A stretch of 64,000 nucleotides of DNA from [Synechococcus] sp. NIES-970 (GTDB taxonomy: Bacteria > Cyanobacteriota > Cyanobacteriia > Cyanobacteriales > MRBY01), in assembly GCA_002356215.1 (NCBI GenBank), contig AP017959.1:558001-622000 (forward strand), written 5' to 3'. The translations under genes were made by a program, and so were the position numbers. The notes beneath the pieces were generated by a model. It did not search any database. It worked only from the letters and a program-made list of their open reading frames with translations, and was not told the DNA's origin. The stretch's first letter is position 1. Each line of letters opens with the position of its first letter. Below, piece after piece: positions 1 through 8,013 of the stretch.

Positions 1-817
1 CATAACTATCTGTGCGGTCGAGAATGCCGCCATGACCGGGAATCAACTGTCCGGAGTCTTTAAAGCCTGCATCTCGCTTCATGATCGACTCAGTCAAGTC
101 TCCCAATAGGGTTGTGACGCTGATTAAAAAGCCGAGTAATGTGCCGGTGAGTGGCCACCAAGCCCAGTCCAGATACCAAGCGCCAGCGATCGCCACAGCG
201 ATGGTCCCTAGGGCACCAAAAATCGCTCCTTCTACTGTTTTTTTGGGGCTAATGGCAGAGAGTTTGGTTTTGCCGAGCCATTTTCCCATAAAGTATGCGC
301 CGATGTCTGCTGCCCAAATACAGACCATCACCACAAAAGTAAGCTTGAGGGCGTGGGGCAGATCAAACCATTCTGTCCAGGAGGCAGGCAGATAACCATA
401 AAATGGGAGGTTACTAACGGCCTGGGTTTCCGCAAGGCTACCCATCCGCAAACGCACCCAGTAACTCGGCATATAACCACCATAGAAAAGGCCCAAAATC
501 GACGTGGACATATCGGCGATCGTTGCCATTTTTGGCTGGAACAACAGATAGAAACAAATGAAGGTTCCGGCGAGGGGGAAGAGGGCGTCGGCTAAGCCGG
601 GGTTGAGGGTGGCAATAACTAAGAGCAGTTGAGAGACAATCAAGGTGCTTTTGACTGCTGGTGCTAATCCTTTTGCCCGAACCATCCGGAAATATTCCTG
701 CTGGCCAAGGAACACCAAAATGCCCATTCCGCAGGTAAAGTACCAGCCCCCTAAAACAATGAGGGTTAAGGCGAGGGCGATCGCCACTACACCACTAATG
801 ATTCGCGACAAAGACAT
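1..817 (-). CDS. cdsA: Phosphatidate cytidylyltransferase, 3' end cut by window edge
   Basis: Makes CDP-diacylglycerol from phosphatidate and CTP at the inner membrane, the precursor for phosphatidylglycerol. The minus strand reads from ATG at 817 (MSLSRIISG...) and is still open at base 1, so 272 codons are visible and the C-terminal end is missing. It has many hydrophobic segments. Near the visible end is the CdsA family signature: SIMKRDAGFKDSG followed by a Pro-Gly-His-Gly-Gly stretch and DRTD. No good alternative family fits this signature. Upstream (818-1041) is about 220 bases without a gene before the tail of cutA, so cdsA probably has its own promoter there, but I see no clear -35/-10 pair. 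Confidence 0.95.
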   Translation of the reverse strand, partial: MSLSRIISGVVAIALALTLIVLGGWYFTCGMGILVFLGQQEYFRMVRAKGLAPAVKSTLIVSQLLLVIATLNPGLADALFPLAGTFICFYLLFQPKMATIADMSTSILGLFYGGYMPSYWVRLRMGSLAETQAVSNLPFYGYLPASWTEWFDLPHALKLTFVVMVCIWAADIGAYFMGKWLGKTKLSAISPKKTVEGAIFGALGTIAVAIAGAWYLDWAWWPLTGTLLGFLISVTTLLGDLTESIMKRDAGFKDSGQLIPGHGGILDRTDSY

Positions 818-1041
818 AGGCTTGCAAGCTCATGGCTGGGGGCATTCGATAAAAGAATTAAAGCAATTCCCCCATGGTTGTTAAAGAAAATTTTATCAAA
901 CGTTAACAGGATCCATTGCCTGACTGGGAGGAATTCTTACGGGTAGGACTGTTTTCCCCAAGGGTCTTGACCCAGTACAGTACTTGGAGATGCTAACACA
1001 GCTATTTTCCTCGCTGCCAAAAGCTTAACCTTACACAAGAT

Positions 1042-1365
1042 TTAGGGCGGTTCTGGGAAAAGATTTGTGCTAATCCATGCCCCGTAAGTTGCTTCTACAT
1101 GTTCCAGGGCGATCGCATAGATTGCCGGCAGCTCGTAGGGATGATTTGCTTTAATCAAAGCTTCCAAGGCCGCATATTGCTCGTTCGTGATTTTACAGGA
1201 GAGGCGAAATTCTGGTTCCTGTTGCAGGGCTCCTTCCCAATAATAAAAGCTTTCGATGCTATCAATGTGAATACAAGCCGCTAAACGCTGCGCCATAATT
1301 TCCTGCGCCAATTTTTGGGCCGCTTGGTGATCATTAACAGTGGTGATAACGATGAGATATTTCAT
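1042..1365 (-). CDS. cutA: CutA1 divalent-ion tolerance protein
   Basis: A 107-residue CutA1 family member: N-terminal MKYLIVITTVND strand, the middle SFYYWEGALQQEPEF segment typical of the family, and a C-terminal NHPYELPAI motif. CutA1 proteins are small trimers with a ferredoxin-like fold linked to copper tolerance in E. coli; their role in cyanobacteria is not settled. Its ATG overlaps the stop of the upstream diguanylate cyclase gene by four bases (1362-1365), which indicates translational coupling and one transcript. Full length for the family. Confidence 0.93.
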   Translation of the reverse strand: MKYLIVITTVNDHQAAQKLAQEIMAQRLAACIHIDSIESFYYWEGALQQEPEFRLSCKITNEQYAALEALIKANHPYELPAIYAIALEHVEATYGAWISTNLFPEPP

Positions 1366-2993
1366 GGTGGTTGCCAGCGGACTAAGCGTCGTTTTCCTGT
1401 GTTTTTCGCTTTGTAGAGGGCTTGATCGGCTAAATCTAAAACCATCTCAAGTTTTTCATCATCCGTTGGCCAAAAGGCCAGTCCGATGCTCGTCCCAATG
1501 TTCGCGGTGCAATTTCCTAAATGGAAGGGCTGGGCGATCGCCTCAAGGATTCTGTGGGCAACGATTTCAGCAATATGTTCTCCCTCATCAACCGGTAGGG
1601 GCAGCAAGAGCAAAAATTCATCGCCCCCAAGCCGAATTCCAGCTTGATTTGGTCGCAGCTCTGCCTGTAAGCGGTAAGCCACGGCTTTGAGCAGCTCATC
1701 TCCGGCGCTATGGCCATAGTGGTCATTGACCTGTTTAAAACCGTCAAGATCGAGGGCTAAAACAGCCAGTACTTGCTTCCGAGGCAATACCCTTTGATAT
1801 TCTGCCAGTAGTAGACGTAATCCTTCTCGATTTGCCAAGCCGGTGAGGGGGTCTGCTCGGGAAACTTTTTCGGCTAATTGACGGGCTGCATATTCTTGTT
1901 TGCCTTCCTCATGGAGGCGGTAAATGGCCTGCTTAACAGTCTCAATTTCGTCTTTGACGTGCGCTGAAGCAGGGGTGGTTGATTCTGAATTGAGACGCAA
2001 CTGTAATGCTTGGCTGATGGAACTCAAGCGCCGTAGGGGCCGGCTAATCCACCCGGACAGATACCAAATGCCGACCATGGAGATTCCCCCTATGGTCAGG
2101 GAATAAATCCAGATATTATGGATGAGCTGTTGGGCTGGGGCCAAGGCGATCGCCTCCGGTTGTCGAGCCACAGTGAACCAGCCCAAACCGGAATAATCCT
2201 GGTAGCCATCAGTGCGGCGAATATCTGTTAGGTAATAGATGCCATCGGGCCACTGGAGGGTCACTTCACGGGATTCACCCGACTCAATGTCAGCAAGGGG
2301 TAAAAAGGCCATTGACGAGCCATCCACAATTTCTTCTGGCCCTAACAATTTATTGCCATCGGCCGACACGACAAATAGCTCTTTTTGATTATCCCCAGCT
2401 AAAGGTGCCATGAGAGAGACTCGGGTATCCTGGGCCCATTCCCAACTGAGGTGGGCCGCTAAAACCCCCTGAAACTCGCCATTATCGGTGACGACGGGAA
2501 TCGCAATATCGACAAATTGAATCGGTTCTCCATTGGGTAGGCGGGGAAACTGACTGGCCAATAACACCGCGTCGTGGACATCGCCGATAAATTCTCCCTG
2601 GCGACCTTCTTGAAACACAGGACGCTGGGCGATAGATTCTCCTTCAAGGATTTGGCCAGTGGCGATATCCACCGTACCTTCTGGATCAAGAAAGCCCATC
2701 CAGGTAAACATCGGTAAAAAATCCTGGGTCTGCTCTAATAGTCGTCTGGCTTCATTTTCCCGCTGGCGATCGCCAAACACTGGCGTCACCGCTAACGTTC
2801 TCATCTCATTGCGCCTTGCCCACATGCGTAAATCCAGTAGGGTCGCAAACTGGAGATTAATATCCCTGAGGTAGCCCGTCGCTGCTGCTTTGCTATTTTC
2901 CGTGGCTTGGAGGCCCACTAAAAAGCTTACCAATGCCCCCACCAACAATAAAGTTAGTCCATAGGTGATTGTTAGGCGCTGTCGGTAATTCAT
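1362..2993 (-). CDS. Membrane-bound sensor diguanylate cyclase (Cache-HAMP-GGDEF)
   Basis: A 543-residue inner-membrane sensor that should make cyclic di-GMP. Order: TM1 about residues 8-28; a periplasmic region of about 255 residues resembling a double Cache ligand-binding domain; TM2 about 292-312; a HAMP-like linker beginning SRPLRRLSSISQAL; a coiled linker; and a GGDEF domain from about 375. The catalytic GGDEF sequence is intact at 456-460, with the metal-binding LDLDGFKQVNDHYGH segment upstream. The inhibitory I-site that normally reads RxxD before the motif reads RPNQ here, so product feedback may be weak. There is no EAL domain. It is followed by cutA with a four-base overlap. The ligand cannot be read from sequence. 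Confidence 0.9.
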   Translation of the reverse strand: MNYRQRLTITYGLTLLLVGALVSFLVGLQATENSKAAATGYLRDINLQFATLLDLRMWARRNEMRTLAVTPVFGDRQRENEARRLLEQTQDFLPMFTWMGFLDPEGTVDIATGQILEGESIAQRPVFQEGRQGEFIGDVHDAVLLASQFPRLPNGEPIQFVDIAIPVVTDNGEFQGVLAAHLSWEWAQDTRVSLMAPLAGDNQKELFVVSADGNKLLGPEEIVDGSSMAFLPLADIESGESREVTLQWPDGIYYLTDIRRTDGYQDYSGLGWFTVARQPEAIALAPAQQLIHNIWIYSLTIGGISMVGIWYLSGWISRPLRRLSSISQALQLRLNSESTTPASAHVKDEIETVKQAIYRLHEEGKQEYAARQLAEKVSRADPLTGLANREGLRLLLAEYQRVLPRKQVLAVLALDLDGFKQVNDHYGHSAGDELLKAVAYRLQAELRPNQAGIRLGGDEFLLLLPLPVDEGEHIAEIVAHRILEAIAQPFHLGNCTANIGTSIGLAFWPTDDEKLEMVLDLADQALYKAKNTGKRRLVRWQPP

Positions 2994-3265
2994 CCCAGAA
3001 AAAAGTCAAAGGCAATGCGATGGTAACAAAGAAAATCTTTGCCATCTAGAGTAAAAATTTCCAATGAGGAACGCAAGAAAAAATGCATTTTATTTACATT
3101 TTCAATAATTCAATCAAAGGGTCAATTAGGTAGTTTTAGAAGTGTTTAAAATTGTTGCCTTACTTCATGAATCTTGCAATTGAGAGAACTTTTATCTGGA
3201 ATTGATAAAAAATCAGCTTAGCTTAAGAAAGATAAACAAGCTTTTTAACTCACTTTTGCTAAGAC
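2994..3265. other. Intergenic region between chlP terminator and the diguanylate cyclase
   Basis: AT-rich stretch with no credible ORF on either strand. It lies upstream of the minus-strand cyclase gene that starts at 2993, so it should hold that gene's promoter. I cannot pick a convincing -35/-10 pair. The part beyond 3265 is the chlP terminator and trailer. Confidence 0.5.
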
Positions 3266-3293
3266 AATAAAAAAAGGATCACGAACGTGATCC
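3264..3293 (-). terminator. Intrinsic terminator of chlP
   Basis: A perfect 8-bp inverted repeat, GGATCACG / CGTGATCC with a 2-base centre (3276-3293). On the minus strand it is followed directly by TTTTTTTATTG. It lies 45 bases past the chlP stop, so it terminates chlP. Confidence 0.85.
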
Positions 3294-3338
3294 CCGATAC
3301 TCTTATTATTGAGTCTAAATGAATATTTACGCTGAGAG

Positions 3339-4562
3339 CTAGGGTGCAAGGGCATTGCCTCGGAGCAGACTACCGATGGTTTTCGCGGTAATTTTCATCT
3401 GCTTGAGGGGATTAGCGGGAACAACGGTTTTGTACAGGTAGCTGTCAAAAGTGAGCTTCTGGACGTCGATGTCAGCGCACATTTCCACAAAGGCTTCCCG
3501 GGTAGCGTCGGAGCGGTAGAATACCCGCTGCAGAATGTCGAGGACGAGGTAAGTCGCACCGTACTTCTTATCCCAACGCTTGAGGTATTGCTTGAGGTCT
3601 GCTTCGGTGGGCACCCGTTGGCCGTTGTTAGAGGCTTCGACGATGACTTCAGCACACATCCGCGCGGATTTCGCCGCGAAGTAAATCCCTTCCCCGGAGG
3701 ACTTGGTGACAGTACCAGCCGCATCACCGACGAGGGCGACCCGACCGACAACCCGGCGGGGTCTGGGATGTTCGGGAATGGGGTGGGCTTCTACCTTAAT
3801 GATTTCGCCCCCTTCAAGGCGCTTGGCGGCCCGGGTGCGGATGCCGGCTTGGAGTTCTTTGATACGGGCTTGGTTTACCTTCATGGTGCCAGTACCGACG
3901 GCCACGTGGTCATATTTGGGGAAGACCCAGGCATAGAAGTCGGGGGAAACGTCGTCACCCACATACATTTCTGCCAGCTCTTCGTAGTAGGCCATTTTGT
4001 CTTCGGGGAGACGAATGCGCTCTTGGAAGGCGATCGCATAGTTATAATCACCAGCGTCAATGGCCTTGGCGATACGAGAATTAGCCCCGTCAGCACCGAT
4101 CACGAGGTCTACTTTGAGGGTTTTCATTTCCCCTTTTACTTCGCCATTGGAGTGGTCGGAGTAATGGAGAACATAGGGATCCGTATTGTTGCTAGGAATG
4201 TCGAGCTTGAAAACGGTGCCATTGATCAAGTTTGCCCCAAGGTCAGCGGCGCGGTTACGCATGAAGCTGTCCATCACTTCCCGGCGACACATGCCGATGT
4301 ATTCGCCATCTTTGAGGGTTTGACCGATATCCACTTCAATGTTGGAAGGGGAAATCATTTTCATCTTCCGTACCCGGCGATCGATGATCTCTGGGGGTAA
4401 GTCAAATTCGTCAACCATACAGAGGGGAATCGCCCCACCGCAGGGTTTGGCATTATCTAGTTTGCGCTCGAAAATGTAGGTTTCGATGCCGGCTTTGGCT
4501 AAGATTTCGGCGGCGGAAGAACCAGCTGGCCCTCCTCCCACAACAGCGACCCGTAGTACCAA
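3339..4562 (-). CDS. chlP: Geranylgeranyl reductase (chlorophyll / tocopherol phytyl formation)
   Basis: Reduces the geranylgeranyl chain to phytyl for chlorophyll a and tocopherol. The 407-residue protein opens with a Rossmann FAD motif (VAVVGGGPAGSSAAE, about residues 5-19), has CGGAIP near residue 41, and a second FAD motif GRVALVGDAAGTV about residue 275. Length matches cyanobacterial ChlP. The likely start is TTG at 4562: no ATG lies at the right place and a strong ribosome site, GAGGAG (4570-4575), sits seven bases upstream. It stands alone, with its own terminator downstream. Confidence 0.95.
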   Translation of the reverse strand: MVLRVAVVGGGPAGSSAAEILAKAGIETYIFERKLDNAKPCGGAIPLCMVDEFDLPPEIIDRRVRKMKMISPSNIEVDIGQTLKDGEYIGMCRREVMDSFMRNRAADLGANLINGTVFKLDIPSNNTDPYVLHYSDHSNGEVKGEMKTLKVDLVIGADGANSRIAKAIDAGDYNYAIAFQERIRLPEDKMAYYEELAEMYVGDDVSPDFYAWVFPKYDHVAVGTGTMKVNQARIKELQAGIRTRAAKRLEGGEIIKVEAHPIPEHPRPRRVVGRVALVGDAAGTVTKSSGEGIYFAAKSARMCAEVIVEASNNGQRVPTEADLKQYLKRWDKKYGATYLVLDILQRVFYRSDATREAFVEMCADIDVQKLTFDSYLYKTVVPANPLKQMKITAKTIGSLLRGNALAP

Positions 4563-4569
4563 GGCTTTG

Positions 4570-4575
4570 CTCCTC
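4570..4575 (-). promoter_or_regulatory. Shine-Dalgarno site fixing the TTG start of chlP
   Basis: The minus strand reads GAGGAG, then seven bases (CAAAGCC), then TTG. Spacing is ideal, and the residues after TTG (VLRVAVVGGGPAG) are the normal family start, so TTG is very likely the real initiation codon. Confidence 0.7.
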
Positions 4576-4763
4576 GTCTCGTGAACTATACGTTGGGCAT
4601 GGTATCACGGAGTCTTTGGGGCTTGCAGGCGATCGCCAAGGTTTCAGAAAATCTCGCAATAGACCTTAACAAGTTTGTTAAAAAAGTTAATGTTTAGTCC
4701 ACAAGAGGCAAGTTTGATCCAAGAGGATCTTCTATCAAAACTCTTCAGCATACTCTGGTTATC

Positions 4764-4800
4764 CCCCTAGAGTTGGGGAGATAAGCGTCAACCCTAGGGG
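4764..4800 (-). repeat. Inverted repeat CCCCTAG...CTAGGGG after the membrane protein gene
   Basis: Seven-base arms (4764-4770 and 4794-4800) separated by 23 bases, starting 8 bases past the stop at 4808. It could fold in the trailer of the transcript, but no U-tract follows, so I do not call it a terminator. Confidence 0.35.
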
Positions 4801-4807
4801 AAGGAAT

Positions 4808-5539
4808 TTACAAGTTGGAGGTTGCCTTGGAGTCTTGAGGCATTTCACGGCCCGTCACTCGGAAAGCCATGACTAGCGTTGAAAGGGCGATCGCCCCCAG
4901 AGCAAAGGCATTAAGACCGACCAGCAGTCTCGGCCCCCAAAGTCGCCGCTCTAGATCCTGTAAAAAAGCCGGGTGGGAACCAGCAAAAATAATTTCGCTC
5001 TGAACACCATGGTTTCCGGCTGGCGGCTGTGGCCCCACGGGAGCGTCGATAACTTCTTTTTGGCCGATGATGACTACCTGTTGCCGGGGATTGAGAAAGC
5101 GTAAATTTCTGTCTAGGGGCCAGTTGCGGGGCTCGTAGCTCTCATCATCGATGGCGATCTGGGTATCATCTAGATCAAAGAAAATCGTTTGGGGCGTCCA
5201 GAGGCCATTGTCATCTACATAGGCGAGATACTCGTTGTTGCGGCCCCGTACTGGATTATCTGGACTAGCTACCGCCACCACCGCCACAGGTTGTCCGGCA
5301 TCAATGGCCTGGAGCGCCTGGAAAGTGGTGACCGGTTCTAGGCTAGCCTGGCGTTGGAGCTGTTGTTGGGCATGGTAGGCGATCGCCAAATTGATCCCCA
5401 ACATCAGCATCAGCGCCCCCACAACCGGAACAAAACGTTGGGTAAACTGCTTAAAACCCTTAAGGCGAGGGATACCAGCGCGAAACAGCAATAAGGCGAT
5501 CGCCATCCCCAGAAGAAGAATCAATAAATTTATGACCAT
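4808..5539 (-). CDS. Two-TM membrane protein, possibly GIDE/BAM-like
   Basis: A 243-residue protein of unknown function. The N-terminus has a TM at about 3-20 and a second hydrophobic stretch at about 39-55. A soluble domain of about 150 residues follows (ALQAIDAGQPVAVV..., ending near RQQVVIIGQKEVID), and a last TM lies near residues 212-232. A TM-flanked beta-rich domain with a G-x-x-V/A-V-V opening and a late V-V-I-I-G strand recalls the GIDE/BAM domain of MULAN-like membrane proteins. That is a fold-level guess, and no RING finger is present. The start is ATG 5539 (or the adjacent codon). It lies downstream of sqdX on the same strand, about 105 bases away. Confidence 0.75.
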   Translation of the reverse strand: MVINLLILLLGMAIALLLFRAGIPRLKGFKQFTQRFVPVVGALMLMLGINLAIAYHAQQQLQRQASLEPVTTFQALQAIDAGQPVAVVAVASPDNPVRGRNNEYLAYVDDNGLWTPQTIFFDLDDTQIAIDDESYEPRNWPLDRNLRFLNPRQQVVIIGQKEVIDAPVGPQPPAGNHGVQSEIIFAGSHPAFLQDLERRLWGPRLLVGLNAFALGAIALSTLVMAFRVTGREMPQDSKATSNL

Positions 5540-5644
5540 CACGATCCAGGCAATACATGTTTATGGCTAACTGCCTTTAGGGTAGCGGTAAATCTCGCCT
5601 AAGACAGCCGCCATCTGCCGAAAATTCCGTTTAAATCAAGTTAA

Positions 5645-6784
5645 TCAAGCCGCAGTGGAGAGGGTGCTGGTTTTAGCCAAAACCTGGCGATAATATCCCC
5701 GTAGTTGTTCCGTCGCCGCTGCCCAGCCCCATTTTTCTGCTTCCTGACGGGCCTGAATCCGTAACCTTTCCCGTTGGGTTGCATCCATGGCGAGGAGCTT
5801 TTGGGTCGCTTTTACGGCCCCGTCGGGATCTTGGGGGTCGAACATAAAACCATTTTCCCCATCGGTGACAATATCCGGAATGCCACCAGAATTAGCGGCC
5901 ACCACCGGACAACCGGCAGCCATCGCTTCTAGGAGAACCAAGCCAAGGGTTTCGGTGCGGGAGGGGAAGACAAAGGCATCGGCGGAGGCAAAGGCGGAAG
6001 CCAGCTCTAAGCCTTGGAGATAGCCGACGAAATGGGTATTCGTGCCAGCAAAATGTTCTTCTAGTTCGGCGCGATAGGGGCCATCGCCGACGATCGCCAA
6101 GCGGGATCCGGGGATCGCTTCGAGGACGGGTTTAATCTGGTCGATTTGTTTCTCGGCTGAAACCCGGCCTACATAGAGCAACAAAGGCGCTTCCAGGTGA
6201 CCCTGGGATAGGCGATCGCGCATTTTGTCAGATTTTAGACTGGGCTGGAACATCTCCGTATCGACGCCCCGTTGCCAGAGATCGAGGTGCTTAATACCGT
6301 GGGCCCGCAGCTCTTCCACCATCGCTGTAGAGGTGCAGAGGTTTAATTCCGCTTGGTTATGAGCCGCTTTTAGCAGTTCCCAGAGGAGCCCTTCTAGAGC
6401 GCCTAGGCCATAGTGTTGGAGATATTGGGGCAGATGGGTATGGTAGGAAGCCATCAAGGGAATATGCAGTTTTTTCGCGAAGAAAATGCCCCCCAAGCCA
6501 AGGATCGCTGGGTTCACTACGTGGACCAGATCCGGTTGAAATCTTTCGAGTGCTTTGCCCACCGATGGCCCCGGAAAGGCCATTTTTAGCTCAGGGTACC
6601 AGGGGAGGGGATTGCCTTTAACGCCATAGACCGCAGCGCCTTTGTGTTCCCGTAGGCCACCGTCGGGGCAGAATACCATCACTTGATCGCCGCTGCGTTG
6701 GAGGTGATCGACGGTGTGACGCAGCCTGGTGACAATCCCATCGACTTTCGGCAAGAAGGTTTCGGTAAACAGAGCTATACGCAT
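5645..6784 (-). CDS. sqdX: Sulfoquinovosyl transferase (sulfolipid synthase, GT4)
   Basis: Transfers sulfoquinovose from UDP-sulfoquinovose to diacylglycerol to make the thylakoid lipid SQDG. The 379-residue GT-B glycosyltransferase starts MRIALFTETFLPKVDG. Its C-terminal half has the GT4 hallmarks: LLYVGRVSAEKQID, SRLAIVGDGPYR, and the retaining motif FVFPSRTETLGLVLLEAMA, where the two glutamates contact the nucleotide sugar. Length and the N-terminal TETFLPKVDGI segment match cyanobacterial SqdX. The partner sqdB is not in the window. It lies in a minus-strand run with scpB, rnhB and a TPR gene upstream. Confidence 0.9.
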   Translation of the reverse strand: MRIALFTETFLPKVDGIVTRLRHTVDHLQRSGDQVMVFCPDGGLREHKGAAVYGVKGNPLPWYPELKMAFPGPSVGKALERFQPDLVHVVNPAILGLGGIFFAKKLHIPLMASYHTHLPQYLQHYGLGALEGLLWELLKAAHNQAELNLCTSTAMVEELRAHGIKHLDLWQRGVDTEMFQPSLKSDKMRDRLSQGHLEAPLLLYVGRVSAEKQIDQIKPVLEAIPGSRLAIVGDGPYRAELEEHFAGTNTHFVGYLQGLELASAFASADAFVFPSRTETLGLVLLEAMAAGCPVVAANSGGIPDIVTDGENGFMFDPQDPDGAVKATQKLLAMDATQRERLRIQARQEAEKWGWAAATEQLRGYYRQVLAKTSTLSTAA

Positions 6785-6872
6785 GGCGATCGCAAACGAA
6801 GAAACGGGTTTGTCTGTAGGGTATCAGACAAGGTGACATTTCTTCACAGTGAATCGGGCTTTTCGAGAGAGA

Positions 6873-7364
6873 CTAAGGGGCTTCAGGCACAGAAGAGGAA
6901 TCTAGGTCAGCGGCGTCAAACTCAAAATATTGGTGGAATTTGTCGCTCACCTCTAACCAATAGGAGCGGCCTTCCTGTTGCCGTCGCCGTTTAATAAAGC
7001 CCTGGGCTAGTAGATCCTGGATGTGTTGGTAAGCACCGCTGCCCCGCAGTTCAATCAGTTCTGTTTGCAGGATGGGCGATTTGAGGGCGATCGCTGCAAG
7101 GGTTCTCTGGGCGCCGACGCTGAGTTCTGTGGGGATGAGGTTGGTAACCAGAGCTTGGCAACTTTCCCGTAGTTGGAGGCTATAACCCGCTGGCGTTTCC
7201 ACTACTTCGAGGGCACTGTCCCGGTGGGCATAATCATCCATCAGCTCCAGTAGGGCATCGGCTACCAGATGCAGTGGTTGTCCGGCAGTTTCGGCCAAAT
7301 CTTCAAGGCTGAGGGGCTGGGCTTTGATGTAAAGAATCGCCTCTAGGGTGGTGGCAAGCTTCAT
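6873..7364 (-). CDS. scpB: Segregation and condensation protein B
   Basis: ScpB is the winged-helix subunit that binds ScpA in the SMC condensin complex. The 163-residue protein starts at ATG 7364 (MKLATTLEAILYIKAQPLS), the normal ScpB start. A TTG four codons upstream is open but adds nothing family-like. Visible features are the first winged helix (about 1-70) and the second one with ILQTELIELRGSGAYQHIQDLL. Neither scpA nor smc is nearby. It lies 43 bases downstream of rnhB on the same strand. Confidence 0.9.
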   Translation of the reverse strand: MKLATTLEAILYIKAQPLSLEDLAETAGQPLHLVADALLELMDDYAHRDSALEVVETPAGYSLQLRESCQALVTNLIPTELSVGAQRTLAAIALKSPILQTELIELRGSGAYQHIQDLLAQGFIKRRRQQEGRSYWLEVSDKFHQYFEFDAADLDSSSVPEAP

Positions 7365-7407
7365 GGGGCAGACCAAAGGAATGGTTTAGCCTTCCACTGT
7401 ATCGGCT

Positions 7408-8010
7408 TTATTCCTGGGGGAGCAAGAGTGATAATTGCTGGGGCGGCGGCTGGATCTTAAAACTTTGGCGATGGTGGGGGGTCAGTCCATGTTGCCAAAT
7501 GGCCTGGCGGTGTTTTTGGGTGCCGTAACCTTTATTTTGAGCGAGGTCATAGGCCGGGTAAATTTCAGCCAGGGCAATCATTTCTCGATCTCGGTGTACC
7601 TTAGCAAGGATGCTCGCCGCCGCGATCGCCTTGATTTTGCTGTCCCCTTGGATAATGGCCTGCTGGGGATAATCGAGCTTGGGAATGGTTTGGCGACCAT
7701 CGACGAAAATTTCCGCAGGTTTCAGCTGCAACTGCCCAACGGCCCTGGTCATGGCCAGGAAGGTTGCTTGCAAAATATTGAACTGATCGATTTCGGCCAC
7801 CGACGCCGAGGCGATCGCCCAATCACTCACAAGCTGCTTAATCTGAGGCACTAAACTTTCCCGCCGTTTGGCAGAGAGCTTTTTGCTGTCGGTGACCCCC
7901 AGGTCAGCCAAGGCTTTTTCCTGGGACTTATCCACGACCACCACCGCCGCCACCACTGGCCCAAACAGACAGCCCCGGCCCACTTCATCAACCCCTGCAA
8001 TCAGTGCCAT
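7408..8010 (-). CDS. rnhB: Ribonuclease HII
   Basis: Cleaves the RNA strand of RNA-DNA hybrids and nicks at single ribonucleotides in DNA. The 200-residue protein opens with the catalytic block GVDEVGRGCLFGPVVAA (Asp and Glu of the DEDD set at about residues 7-8). It continues with VTDSKKLSAKRRE, FVDGRQTIP and GDSKIKAIAAASILAKVHRD, all RNase HII signatures. Its ATG is only three bases after the TPR gene's stop, so the two are cotranscribed. Confidence 0.96.
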   Translation of the reverse strand: MALIAGVDEVGRGCLFGPVVAAVVVVDKSQEKALADLGVTDSKKLSAKRRESLVPQIKQLVSDWAIASASVAEIDQFNILQATFLAMTRAVGQLQLKPAEIFVDGRQTIPKLDYPQQAIIQGDSKIKAIAAASILAKVHRDREMIALAEIYPAYDLAQNKGYGTQKHRQAIWQHGLTPHHRQSFKIQPPPQQLSLLLPQE

Positions 8011-8013
8011 GAC

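Noticed and set aside
818-1041. Promoter of cdsA between it and cutA
   Set aside because: A promoter must exist here, but I could not select a credible -35/-10 pair, so no site is called.
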